A stretch of 64,000 nt of DNA, from contig JAQBXN010000011.1 of NCBI GenBank assembly GCA_027625095.1, positions 39,968-103,967 on the forward strand, written 5' to 3'. Made by a program: the position numbers and the translations under genes. The notes under the pieces were generated by a model. That model was not told the origin of the DNA. It did not search any database and saw only the letters and a list, made by a program, of their open reading frames with translations. Of this stretch, positions 38,129-46,769 are shown piece by piece (within the stretch, counting starts at the first letter, position 1; every line of letters begins with the position of its first letter). This DNA is from Planctomycetota bacterium. Lineage in GTDB: Bacteria; Planctomycetota; PUPC01; JACPCR01.

Positions 38129-39835
38129 TTACGGTATATCACCAATCTCACGTATGACGTTTCCTCCGGTTCCACCAAGGACTCTGATTTCACAAAGCCG
38201 CTTCACCTTGTCCCCGGTTTTTACGAACCACTCAAGCTCACAGCTTCCAGTCACCCCGTTGAGATGACCCACATTCATATGTCCAGAATTGGATAGCAGC
38301 TCTACCCCCCCGCCGGGATAAAATTCAACCCGAACTGGCCTCAACCGCTGTAGGCTGCGGCCTCTGTTCGTTACATGGGTCGGCAATTCTCCTCGATTGG
38401 CGACTCTTACTCGAATCCGCCGGACGTCCCCGGCAACATGATCTGCGGCGACATTTTCAAGCACCACATACGGATGCAGCTCCGCGTGTTCGAGCGTGAA
38501 CTGATAGGTGTCTTTGCTGATCTTGGAGAGCGCTTTGAGGGTTGGATTGATCTGATGAGGAAAAATGAAACCGCCAACCTCGACCTGGCCCAACTGCGTA
38601 TGCTTGAAACGTTTCCAGGGCTTGAACAGCGGCTCGCGATTCTTTTGACGATCCCACCATTTCATGACCTTGCGCAGTTGTTGTTCCTGCTCCTCTTCGG
38701 TTTCGGCCGCAAAACGAACGTCAGTGCCAATGCCTGCGCTGTCCCATATCTGGCCCAGCTCAAATTCGAAAACAAAGAGTCCCAGATGGTGATAACCAAA
38801 ATTGTGAAAGTGACCGCACAGGTTGATATCGCGGGCTCGCTTATTCCGATATTTGATGACCGGCACGACCGGGAAACCCGTGTGTTTCTCGCCGAGGCGA
38901 GCTATGTCATCCATCAATCGATCGTCGCCTTCGTCAAGATCGCTAATCGAGCCCGTAGACGGGGGTCGCAACACCGCCGCAGGACCGGTGTGATAGCCAA
39001 GCACGCCAAAGATGTTCGGACGACTGTGGATGAACTCTCCGAGCGCTCGCATCTCCGGTTCGCTGAAAGGAAAATCGCCCGCGCCGCCCTGTTCCGGCTC
39101 GGGACGCCAGTCGTAGGACCAATTTCGGTTCCAGTCGAATGAGCGGCCCTCAATTTTCAGGCGATCCGTACCATCCCAATCGTGAATCATACCCTCCGGG
39201 AACACTCGATAGAACGGCCCCTTCGATTTTGCGCGTCGACGGATCACCAGCCGCGAATCTTTCGGGTCTTTGACAAACTGTCCGTTCGGGTGCTGTTGGC
39301 GCATGGAGAGCAGAATTCCATCGCCATTGACGTCTTCCTGGTAGAGCGTGTTTGGCACGCGCTCAGAACGGTCGGTGCGACTGCGCAGCTTTCCGAATGT
39401 TGCCGCGCAGTAATGAGCACCATCCGGATTCAGTCGCGGCACCATGTAGAAGGCTACTCGCTTCAGCAGATCCGAATTCGACGCATCCGCCAAGAGCTCT
39501 TGCGCTGTGTAAAGAGCTGCATGTGTTGTGGCCAATTCCCCTGCGTGAATGTTGCCGTGAATCAAATAGGCCGGCTTATCTTCAGCCGCCCCCGTGCTGA
39601 AATCTGTAATCGTCAAAAGTGACACGTCACGGCCTTCGCGCGAATTTCCGATTGAACTGAGTTGGCAAAGATCTGGACGGGCGGCGGCCAGTTTTCCAAC
39701 GAAGTCAGCAAATTCTTCGTGAGCGAAAAAGTTCTTGAATGGCAGCGATGGAAGTTTTTTCATGGCCGTGAAGTTATGAAGAGTATTGGAGTTGTTATCC
39801 GCGTAGGACATATCCGACTCGCATTCCGGGTGCAA
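38129..39835 (-). CDS. M14-family zinc carboxypeptidase
   Basis: The zinc motif HxxE is H97-A-G-E100 in HGNIHAGE. A later histidine lies in VLGYHTGPAAV and the catalytic glutamate is probably in LFVFEFELGQ. The substrate-binding NPDG...DWNRNW pattern (LNPDGAHYC, FDWNRNWSYDW) is also present. No signal peptide is clear; possible starts are 39835, M9 and M25 (39763, MKKLPSLPFKNFFAHEEF). It likely trims peptides or murein peptides. It follows the DUF1552 gene on the same strand by 108 nt. Confidence 0.88.
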   Translation of the reverse strand: MHPECESDMSYADNNSNTLHNFTAMKKLPSLPFKNFFAHEEFADFVGKLAAARPDLCQLSSIGNSREGRDVSLLTITDFSTGAAEDKPAYLIHGNIHAGELATTHAALYTAQELLADASNSDLLKRVAFYMVPRLNPDGAHYCAATFGKLRSRTDRSERVPNTLYQEDVNGDGILLSMRQQHPNGQFVKDPKDSRLVIRRRAKSKGPFYRVFPEGMIHDWDGTDRLKIEGRSFDWNRNWSYDWRPEPEQGGAGDFPFSEPEMRALGEFIHSRPNIFGVLGYHTGPAAVLRPPSTGSISDLDEGDDRLMDDIARLGEKHTGFPVVPVIKYRNKRARDINLCGHFHNFGYHHLGLFVFEFELGQIWDSAGIGTDVRFAAETEEEQEQQLRKVMKWWDRQKNREPLFKPWKRFKHTQLGQVEVGGFIFPHQINPTLKALSKISKDTYQFTLEHAELHPYVVLENVAADHVAGDVRRIRVRVANRGELPTHVTNRGRSLQRLRPVRVEFYPGGGVELLSNSGHMNVGHLNGVTGSCELEWFVKTGDKVKRLCEIRVLGGTGGNVIREIGDIP

Positions 39836-39943
39836 ACCTTGAATCCGCGGGCGTTGACAACGGTCGCCCGGTAACGACTCGTGGAATTAGTAAGCCCACC
39901 TGCTGTTCTAAAATTGAAAAGAGTGATTGCCGCCAAACAATCT

Positions 39944-41290
39944 TCAGGCCTTAAGTTCAACCTTGCCTGTACTGTCGCCAAAGCTTTCGACTGGCACGTT
40001 CATCCGTTCAAGCATCGAGACATAGAGGTTGCATAACGGCGTGTCTTTAGGGGTAGCAATGTGCCTGCCGGTATCGACCTTGCCGCCAGCCTTGCCAGCC
40101 AGAAGAATCGGCAGGTTGTTCGGGTCATGGCGATTACCATCGGACATACCCGAGCCGAATAAAATCATGCTGTTGTCCAACAGACTGGTTTCACCCTCTT
40201 TTATGCCTCGCATCTTTTCAAGCATCCAGGCGAACTGCTCGATGTGCCAGCGACTGATCTTGTTGTATTGATCGATCATCTTTTTTTCGTTCTTGTGATG
40301 CGACAGGTGGTGGTGCCCGCCCTCAACACCGTCCAGGAAAGAAAAATTTACTCCGGAAACCGAGTTACCAAACATGAACGAACTAACCCGGGTAGAGTCG
40401 GTCCAAAATGCAAGAACTATCATCTCCATCATCAAACGGACATGCTCCTGGTGAGAGCCCGGAATGCCTTCGGGGCGGATGAGCTTCTCGGTTGCCACTT
40501 GTGGTAGCCAGTGCTTCTCTTTTTCCTTTGACTTCTCGGCGAATTCGATCCTTTTCTCAACAGAGCGTACGGAAGAGAGGTATTCATCCATCTTGTGCTG
40601 GTCGTCACGGCCAAGCTGTAGTCGTAAATCTTTTGCGTCCTCCAAAACAATATCGAGTAACGATTTTCGGTCAGCATTTGAGAGCCCACCGAGTGCAGGC
40701 TTACTCCCGTTCAGGCTCGAGAGAAAGAGTCTTTCGAAAACCAATCGCGGATTGATTTCCTTCGCGACCGGTTGACGTTCATCCCGCCAGGAGATGTGCG
40801 AACCGTACAGCCGTGTGTAACCAACGATCGAATCAATCCCTGAGACCACCGGCTCGATGCCCAACTCCAGTGAGGGCAGCGGGGTATGATGGCCGACCTT
40901 CTGAGCCGCTAGCTGATCGATTGAAATCCCACATTTAATATTCTTGCCCGTGGTCTTAAAGACCGGCATGCCGGAAAGAAAGTTTGCCGTCTTTGCATAG
41001 TGCCCATCACCCTCGCGGCTGTGCCTCTTGCACATTCTGGAAATTACAAGCACATCATCCTTGACGCTCTCGAGCGGAGACAGGGTCGGTGAAAGTTGAC
41101 TCAGGTCGGTCTGCTTTTCATCGAGCCCCCACTCCTCCGGATAGACGCCGTTCGGCATGAATAGAAAAGCCATACGGACGGGAGGCTGCGCCTCTGAGCC
41201 TTGCGCTGCCATCGCGTCGAGCAGCGGTAACGAAACCGCGGCGCCAACTCCCCGTAAGAAAGTCCTTCTGGATATGTGCCAGTTCCTCAT
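39944..41290 (-). CDS. DUF1552 Tat-exported protein
   Basis: The N-terminus has a Tat motif (ISRRTFLRGVGAAVSLPLLDAMAA), so the folded protein is exported. The body matches DUF1552, a sulfatase/DUF1501-like family very abundant in planctomycetes: VRMAFLFMPNGVYPEEWG, EGDGHYAKTANFLSGMP, GHHHLSHHKNEKKMIDQYNKI and GSGMSDGNRHDPNNLPILLAG. The family usually sits beside a DUF1592/DUF1587 cytochrome-domain gene; that partner is absent here. Function unknown. Confidence 0.92.
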   Translation of the reverse strand: MRNWHISRRTFLRGVGAAVSLPLLDAMAAQGSEAQPPVRMAFLFMPNGVYPEEWGLDEKQTDLSQLSPTLSPLESVKDDVLVISRMCKRHSREGDGHYAKTANFLSGMPVFKTTGKNIKCGISIDQLAAQKVGHHTPLPSLELGIEPVVSGIDSIVGYTRLYGSHISWRDERQPVAKEINPRLVFERLFLSSLNGSKPALGGLSNADRKSLLDIVLEDAKDLRLQLGRDDQHKMDEYLSSVRSVEKRIEFAEKSKEKEKHWLPQVATEKLIRPEGIPGSHQEHVRLMMEMIVLAFWTDSTRVSSFMFGNSVSGVNFSFLDGVEGGHHHLSHHKNEKKMIDQYNKISRWHIEQFAWMLEKMRGIKEGETSLLDNSMILFGSGMSDGNRHDPNNLPILLAGKAGGKVDTGRHIATPKDTPLCNLYVSMLERMNVPVESFGDSTGKVELKA

Positions 41291-41520
41291 AGTTACTTGT
41301 CGAAAACTTTTGGGGCCACGGCATACTCGAATACAATCCGACGTCGCGCGACAGCTTAAATCCGATTACGCCTCACATGGGCGAAAATTTGAGCGCAGTT
41401 ATCGTAGCAAGATGAGGCCCGTCTGCCTCTTCGTCGCTTTTGACTTGCCTGTTTGACATCACTTCGCGCTGTCGTTTCAATCGATGGAACAAGAGACCTT
41501 ACCAACAAATGGAGTGACAG

Positions 41521-42429
41521 ATGAGCCTAATAGAAATTATCCCCGGCAAGACTCGTATTGGATGGATCGGAACGGGGGTGATGGGTCGCTGGATGTGTGA
41601 GCACTGCATGAGCGCCGGATTCAGCGCGACGGTTTTCAACCGCACGGTATCCAAGACTGACCCACTAAAGGAAAAGGGCGCATCCGTAGCATCATCACCG
41701 AGAGAGGTCGCCAAGAGTTCCGATGTTGTTTTCACGATTGTGGGATTTCCGTCCGATGTCCGCGAAGTCATCCTCGGCGATTTCGGCGTGTTGGGCGGAA
41801 TGAAAGAGGGCGGAGTCGTCGTTGATATGACCACAAGCGAACCATCCCTGGCAAAAGAAATATATGAAGCGGGAAAAAGTAGGGGCGTACACTCGATTGA
41901 TGCACCTGTTTCCGGCGGTGATGTCGGTGCTAGAGAAGCCCGGCTTTCCATCATGATTGGGGGTGACGAAGCGGCCGTGAAGGCTGTAAATCCATTCTTC
42001 GAGGCGATGGGTAAAAACATCGTCCATCTCGGCCCTGCCGGCGCAGGGCAGCACACAAAAATGGTAAACCAGATCCTTATCGCATCGAATATGGTCGGAG
42101 TTGTCGAAGGCCTCCTTTATGGCCACAGGGCTGGACTAGATCTGGAAACCGTCATCGCCGCGGTAGGAGCCGGCGCCGCTGGTTCATGGTCTATAAACAA
42201 CCTCGGACCCCGTATTGTAAATCGAAATTTCAACCCCGGTTTTTTTGTAGAGCACTTTATCAAGGATATGGGAATCGCTCTCGACGAAGCCAAACGCATG
42301 CGCCTCTGCCTGCCAGGACTCGCCGTAGCACACCAGCTTTACCTGGCCGTGCAGGCACAGGGCCACGGCCGTCTCGGCACACATGCACTGGCGCTTGCGC
42401 TGGAAACGATGAACGGAATCGAACGCTAA
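41521..42429 (+). CDS. NAD(P)-dependent beta-hydroxyacid dehydrogenase
   Basis: The 302-residue protein has the 3-hydroxyisobutyrate/tartronate-semialdehyde reductase pattern: [21 protein letters not shown] dinucleotide fold, substrate motif [22 protein letters not shown], catalytic lysine region [16 protein letters not shown], and a helical C-terminal domain. GGAG lies a few bases before the ATG. It reduces or oxidises a small beta-hydroxyacid; no pathway genes are adjacent to define which. It is divergent from the DUF1552 gene across 230 nt. Confidence 0.92.
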   Translation: MSLIEIIPGKTRIGWIGTGVMGRWMCEHCMSAGFSATVFNRTVSKTDPLKEKGASVASSPREVAKSSDVVFTIVGFPSDVREVILGDFGVLGGMKEGGVVVDMTTSEPSLAKEIYEAGKSRGVHSIDAPVSGGDVGAREARLSIMIGGDEAAVKAVNPFFEAMGKNIVHLGPAGAGQHTKMVNQILIASNMVGVVEGLLYGHRAGLDLETVIAAVGAGAAGSWSINNLGPRIVNRNFNPGFFVEHFIKDMGIALDEAKRMRLCLPGLAVAHQLYLAVQAQGHGRLGTHALALALETMNGIER

Positions 42430-42440
42430 AGTTGTCTCGG

Positions 42441-43166
42441 TCACCAAGGGCTTGAAAAGATGGCTTCAACCGCCGCCGAAGCCGGCTGGAATGAATGCAA
42501 TTCTGCGGCCTTGCCCTCTGCCCGGATCTCAACACCGTAACGATTCAGCCAGACACTTCGAATACCCAGCGAAGTAGCACCAACAATGTCCGACTCCCAC
42601 GAATCGCCGACCATGACCGCCTCTTCAGATTTCACGCCAAGTCGCTCCAGGGCGATCCGGAAAATCTCCGGCTCTGGTTTACAGGCCCCGGCCTCCTCGG
42701 AAATCGTGACCGCGTCAAAATAGTGGCCTATATTGCACTTTTGAATTTTCGTAATCTGATGTTCAACCAAATTGTTGGTAATAATGCCTAATTTAACCTG
42801 CCCCTGAAGCGCTTCGAGCACTTCAAGACTGCCCGGCACTGTACGCCATTCAAGTTGATAGGCCGCGGAATAATGTTCACTCGCGACAAGAAATTCATCG
42901 TCGTTTAGCTCATAATCAAAATCACTGAAAAAGCCGGTAAACCTTTCAATCCGTGCCTCGTCCGAAGAAAGCTCTCCGGTTAACACGCGTTTGTGGATAC
43001 GTTCCAGCCAAAAGAGATAGGTCTCTTCCAATTTTTTGTCTGAAACATCGTGCAGACGCCCAATTACTTCCCGCATCGCCCTCACTCCAGCCAGGCAACT
43101 GTGCCGGTGATCAAACAAAGTGTCATCCAAGTCAAACAGAACTGCTGTAATCGTTGTTTTGCACAT
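42441..43166 (-). CDS. HAD-superfamily hydrolase (YjjG-like phosphatase)
   Basis: HAD motifs are complete: I VLFDLDDTLFDHRHS, II LGIITNN, III lysine in GACKPEPEIF, IV VMVGDSWESDIVGA. The 241-residue length and the sequence around motif IV fit the YjjG/HAD-IA nucleotidase group. It is a cytosolic phosphatase of unknown substrate. It lies 68 nt after the pentaheme cytochrome gene on the same strand and converges with the dehydrogenase gene (11 nt between stops). Confidence 0.9.
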   Translation of the reverse strand: MCKTTITAVLFDLDDTLFDHRHSCLAGVRAMREVIGRLHDVSDKKLEETYLFWLERIHKRVLTGELSSDEARIERFTGFFSDFDYELNDDEFLVASEHYSAAYQLEWRTVPGSLEVLEALQGQVKLGIITNNLVEHQITKIQKCNIGHYFDAVTISEEAGACKPEPEIFRIALERLGVKSEEAVMVGDSWESDIVGATSLGIRSVWLNRYGVEIRAEGKAAELHSFQPASAAVEAIFSSPW

Positions 43167-43234
43167 TGCCTTAAGCTCACCCCATCGTAGGCGCGTCCCC
43201 TTCAGGAATTGTGATTCAAAGGATCAGTCAAGCA

Positions 43235-44038
43235 TCACAATCGTCTGATCATTTTCCAAATCACAACGCCGACTACTGCAAACAGAAACCAGCCAACGAC
43301 AAGGGCTGACATCGTTCTCTGGAAATAGCTTGCCTTCCATGACAGCCCCGCATCGATCTCCTGATTCATGCCCTGGGTTTCTTCCTGAAGTCTCAATAAA
43401 TCTTCAACTTTCAATGAATGGCTCAATCGCTGCGAATTCTTAATCAAACCACGAACGAGTTCGGCTGATTTCCCTTCACTGCTACAAAAGAAACCTTTCG
43501 ATTTCAATCGCTGCATAGAACTGTCAAACGCTTCCTGTTGCTCCCAAGCCGCCTTGAGGACATTAAAAAATCTGCCCCCCACCTCCAGCGCTTTTCGTTC
43601 GCTTGAATGGCATAACACACAATTTAAATTAAACCAAGTGTAATCTGGCTTCTTTACCGTATGGTACTCATGGCAAGTGGAACATGAGAGTAAGTCGAAA
43701 TAGTTTTCGTCAAATTTGCCAAAGTGTGGACTTGTCTCATAAGATTTCTGCTCTACTTCGTGGCATCTCCCACAGAATCTCACGTGATCGGCAGACTTAC
43801 CGACAAAGTCTTTCTCCTCGCTATGTGCAAGCGCTTTTACCTCCGCATCAGGGTTTCCACCGTGACAGTCATGACAACTAGTTCCAACCACTTGATGAGC
43901 GCTCCCTTTAAATGCTTTGTATTCCACCTCATGACAACTTTCACATTGACTGCGGACCACCCGCTGCTCAGCCACAACCATAGCCGTGTATGTAGTGCTC
44001 AGAACCAGAATTAAGAAACTAGTCTTCACTTTCATCAT
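43235..44038 (-). CDS. Membrane-anchored pentaheme cytochrome c
   Basis: I start at ATG 44038 (MMKVKTSFLILVLSTTYTAMVVA, signal peptide), inside the 3' end of the cytochrome b gene; an upstream in-frame start would add residues read from that gene. Five CxxCH motifs: C32-C35-H36, C55-C58-H59, C89-C92-H93, C119-C122-H123, C140-C143-H144. A helical segment follows, then a C-terminal membrane anchor (LVVGWFLFAVVGVVIWKMI). Part of the Rieske/cytochrome b operon; it probably takes electrons from the Rieske centre in place of cytochrome c1/f. NapC/NrfH-like functions are less likely given the operon. Confidence 0.88.
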   Translation of the reverse strand: MMKVKTSFLILVLSTTYTAMVVAEQRVVRSQCESCHEVEYKAFKGSAHQVVGTSCHDCHGGNPDAEVKALAHSEEKDFVGKSADHVRFCGRCHEVEQKSYETSPHFGKFDENYFDLLSCSTCHEYHTVKKPDYTWFNLNCVLCHSSERKALEVGGRFFNVLKAAWEQQEAFDSSMQRLKSKGFFCSSEGKSAELVRGLIKNSQRLSHSLKVEDLLRLQEETQGMNQEIDAGLSWKASYFQRTMSALVVGWFLFAVVGVVIWKMIRRL

Positions 44039-45158
44039 TCTGTGACTCTTCGCCAATAAGCGTTGGGATGCCATCCATACTGAATCGAACCCTCTTACCA
44101 AAGTAAGTTCTCTCTCTGCCCGACAGATGTCCGACTATTCCAAGGAGCAGTGTCCCTGCAAGGATCAGCGCCGCAATCGAAATACATTTCTTGCGATCTG
44201 CCGGATTTCTCGAATGGTTTCGGTCCACAAAGGGCAACACACCCAGCAAGACCGGTACAATTAGCCCAACAAGCGCGCAGACCCAGGACGGGAGGAATTT
44301 CGTCAACTGGTGCAGTGGCAAAAAATACCATTCTGGCTTAAGTAAATCGGGTACCGTTCTAGGATCGGCTTTCACATCCAGGAGCAACGGGAAAACGAAC
44401 GCTCCGGTAAATATGAGCAAAATCGTTAGGCAGAAGACCACCGCTCCCCTTGCAATCTGGGTTTCAACTGCACCCTTCATCCCTCTTCCTTCATTGTCCA
44501 GGGCTTGAGCAGTCAGGCTTACAAAGAATATCCTTGTGGCCCCCAATACAACCAATGCAGTAGGTAGACAAAGGATATGTAAGACCAGGAAGCGGGTGAT
44601 AGTTTCGCTTGAAACCGTTTTGCCACCCCGAATGATATAGCACGCCAATTCACCCGGGAACCACAGGCTGCGGGCGATTTCTGTCGAAATCATCGTGGAA
44701 TGATAAGCATGCTGATCCCACGGAAGGACTCTTCCGGTAAAAGTAAAACCGAGAACAACACCAAAAATTCCAATCAACATCAACCACGTAAAGTCACCAG
44801 GAAATTTATAGTTTGCAAGCACAAAATCCCTAGCGATCGCCAAGCCGAGCACGAATACCAGCACGCCTGTTGCCCAACGATGAACCTGGATCGCCAGCCA
44901 TCCAAAACGAACGTTGTCAGCAATATAAGAAATGCTCTCGTACGCCTGATTTGCCGTTGGCCTGTAGTAAACAAGCACAAGGATCCCACTCAGCACCAAC
45001 AAATACAAAGCCGCTAAACCTGCCCAGACCAAAGTATACTGCCAGCCGAGTCTGGCGGTGATGTATCGTTTGAAACCACCTGCAACGGACAAACCGATGC
45101 GGCGAGCAACTCCTGCTCCCAATCTTGAATCTATTGCCTTAGCCAGTTTACTGGTCAC
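44019..45158 (-). CDS. Cytochrome b (b6/subunit IV-like fusion) lacking n-side heme ligands
   Basis: The 379-residue membrane protein aligns along its length with cytochrome b6 (YYRPTANQAYESISYI, FGWLAIQVHRWATG, LPWDQHAYHSTM, RFLVLHILCLP). It continues with a subunit-IV-like part carrying the Qo motif PEWY (275-278). The first histidines of helices B (H93) and D (H194), ligands of the p-side heme (bL/bp), are present. The second ones expected at +14 and +15 are A107 and R209, so the n-side heme (bH/bn) has no ligands. The Cys that would bind heme ci in b6f is also absent. It starts 8 nt after the Rieske stop. Confidence 0.92.
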   Translation of the reverse strand: MTSKLAKAIDSRLGAGVARRIGLSVAGGFKRYITARLGWQYTLVWAGLAALYLLVLSGILVLVYYRPTANQAYESISYIADNVRFGWLAIQVHRWATGVLVFVLGLAIARDFVLANYKFPGDFTWLMLIGIFGVVLGFTFTGRVLPWDQHAYHSTMISTEIARSLWFPGELACYIIRGGKTVSSETITRFLVLHILCLPTALVVLGATRIFFVSLTAQALDNEGRGMKGAVETQIARGAVVFCLTILLIFTGAFVFPLLLDVKADPRTVPDLLKPEWYFLPLHQLTKFLPSWVCALVGLIVPVLLGVLPFVDRNHSRNPADRKKCISIAALILAGTLLLGIVGHLSGRERTYFGKRVRFSMDGIPTLIGEESQNDESED

Positions 45159-45166
45159 AGAGGCAC

Positions 45167-45580
45167 CTATCCAATTTGAGCGATGATACGTCCGCCTATT
45201 TCCTTAACCTGCAGTCTTTCCAGCGGCGAGACTGTCGGGCCTTTCGTTCTTTCGCCTTGCGGATTAAATACGGCGCCGTGACAGGCGCAATATATATCCG
45301 CGGATTCCTTCCTCCACTTCACCGGACAACTTAAATGTGTGCAAATCGCAGAAAAGGCACTTAGCTCGCCCTCACGCCTCACGATCAGAATTGGCCCGGA
45401 CTCTAAAGAATAAACTGTTCCTTCGCCATCCTTTAGGTCTTCACTCGGAGCAACATCTAATGAACCTCCACCCCGAAATCTGAAGGGAGGCCAGACTGCT
45501 GCACACACGCCCAGAACCAGAGCCACTACGGGCCCTATTACTGGTAATATTAGTGCAAAATTGAAAAATCGGCGTGAAAT
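45167..45580 (-). CDS. Rieske 2Fe-2S protein, probable AUU (or AUC) start
   Basis: Cluster ligands lie in CTHLSC (C80, H82, C85) and CACHG (C98, C100, H101), numbering from codon 45580-45578. The first conventional start, GTG 45526, would fall inside the hydrophobic anchor. In frame upstream the sequence reads SRRFFNFALILPVIGPVVALVLG, a Tat-type signal anchor standard for Rieske proteins, and the frame stays open to a TAA near 45600. No ATG, GTG or TTG exists there. ATT at 45580-45578 is preceded by GAGGA (45592-45588) with 7-nt spacing; ATC at 45583 is the alternative. The protein is membrane-anchored and works with the cytochrome b below. Confidence 0.85.
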   Translation of the reverse strand: MSRRFFNFALILPVIGPVVALVLGVCAAVWPPFRFRGGGSLDVAPSEDLKDGEGTVYSLESGPILIVRREGELSAFSAICTHLSCPVKWRKESADIYCACHGAVFNPQGERTKGPTVSPLERLQVKEIGGRIIAQIG

Positions 45581-45603
45581 GATGCTTTCCTCAGAAACCT
45601 TAA

Positions 45604-46383
45604 TTATTCGATCATTCCCTCTATGGGGCTGCTCGCCGATGCATACAGCTTACGAGGAATTCTTCCTGCCAAGTAAGCGGCTCTTCCAGCCTCCACGGCA
45701 CTCTTCATGGCCGACGCCATCAGCCTCGGATTTTTTGCACACGCTATAGCTGTGTTCATGAGCACCGCGTCAGCGCCGAGTTCCATAACTCGTGCTGCGT
45801 CAGAGGCTGTGCCCACTCCGGCATCTATGATCAGCGGAACCGTGATCGCTTCCCTCAAAATCTGGATTGTATACGGATTACATATCCCCAAACCGCTTCC
45901 GATTGGAGCTGCCAGCGGCATGACGGCCCCAGCACCTGCATCCTGTAACTTCTTGGCTATGACAACGTCGTCGCTGGTATACGGCAAAACGGTAAATCCC
46001 TCCGCCACCAGCAGCTTCGTTGCCTCAACTAATCCGATAACGTCTGGGAAAAGCGTTTTCTCGTCGCCGATGACCTCAAGTTTTACAACAGTGCCCAGAC
46101 CGGCTTCTCTTGCGAGCCTGCAGGTCAAGACAGCGTCTTCGACATTGTAACAGCCGGCTGTATTGGGAAGAAAATCAACCCGTGCAGGATCTATATAATC
46201 TAGAACAGACCCCTGTGAACGGTCACTTATATTCTCTCGGCGAATGGCAATCGTTACCATTTCAACTCCAGCCAAGGCATGACATTCTTTCATGATCTGG
46301 AAATCAGGATACTTCCCGGTACCGACAATCAATCTTGATGTGTATTGCTTACCGGCAATGACTAATGGCTTATCTAATTCCAT
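45604..46383 (-). CDS. thiG: Thiazole synthase ThiG
   Basis: The 259-residue TIM barrel has the ThiG Schiff-base lysine at K101 ([16 protein letters not shown]), [11 protein letters not shown] near the start, and the C-terminal phosphate-binding [26 protein letters not shown]. It makes the thiamin thiazole from DXP, dehydroglycine and ThiS thiocarboxylate. It follows thiS by 33 nt and precedes the Rieske gene by 23 nt, so thiamin and respiratory genes share one apparent transcript. Confidence 0.97.
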   Translation of the reverse strand: MELDKPLVIAGKQYTSRLIVGTGKYPDFQIMKECHALAGVEMVTIAIRRENISDRSQGSVLDYIDPARVDFLPNTAGCYNVEDAVLTCRLAREAGLGTVVKLEVIGDEKTLFPDVIGLVEATKLLVAEGFTVLPYTSDDVVIAKKLQDAGAGAVMPLAAPIGSGLGICNPYTIQILREAITVPLIIDAGVGTASDAARVMELGADAVLMNTAIACAKNPRLMASAMKSAVEAGRAAYLAGRIPRKLYASASSPIEGMIE

Positions 46384-46416
46384 AATTGCGCCTGTAATTT
46401 CGAAACAAGGCCAAGT

Positions 46417-46617
46417 TCAACCCCCGCTGACCGGGCGGACTATCTCTATCTTGTCACCATCAACTATCTTTGTTGAATCGTAATCATTCCTGGGAACGAT
46501 CTCACGATTAATGGCAACAGCACGGTAGTCGGAGTCTATCTTGAGCTGAACAAACAATTGGGTGACAGTCAAGCCTCCCTCAAACTCTATACTTTCTCCG
46601 TTGACTTGGATTTTCAC
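46417..46617 (-). CDS. thiS: Sulfur carrier protein ThiS
   Basis: The 66-residue beta-grasp protein begins MKIQVNGESIEFEGGLTVTQL and contains VAINREIVPRNDY. It ends in the obligatory Gly-Gly (PVSGG), the site of adenylation and thiocarboxylation. First gene of the thiSG-Rieske-cytochrome operon. No TPP riboswitch (conserved CTGAGA and downstream ACCTGA-type elements) was found in the 152-nt leader. Confidence 0.95.
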   Translation of the reverse strand: MKIQVNGESIEFEGGLTVTQLFVQLKIDSDYRAVAINREIVPRNDYDSTKIVDGDKIEIVRPVSGG

Positions 46618-46644
46618 CCTTATACTTACTCCATGAGGAAGTTA

Positions 46645-46672
46645 ATCCTAGACTTGACACCAGTCATGTCAA
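46645..46672 (-). promoter_or_regulatory. Candidate sigma70-type promoter of the thiS operon with overlapping inverted repeat
   Basis: On the minus strand TTGACA (46672-46667) and TAGGAT (46650-46645) are 16 bases apart, 28 bases before the thiS start. The -35 hexamer is half of an inverted repeat TTGACA-7 nt-TGTCAA on 46654-46672, a possible operator in this divergent gap. Motif match only. Confidence 0.35.
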
Positions 46673-46769
46673 CATAATTGACGACTAATAAACACTCTTA
46701 AATCGATTGCTGAAAAGGCCTTACCGTTGTAAATTTACCTCTGCATGTAAACTCAGGACGAAACCATAA

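Noticed and set aside
46618..46769. Possible TPP riboswitch upstream of thiS
   Set aside because: The conserved thi-box elements are not present on either strand.
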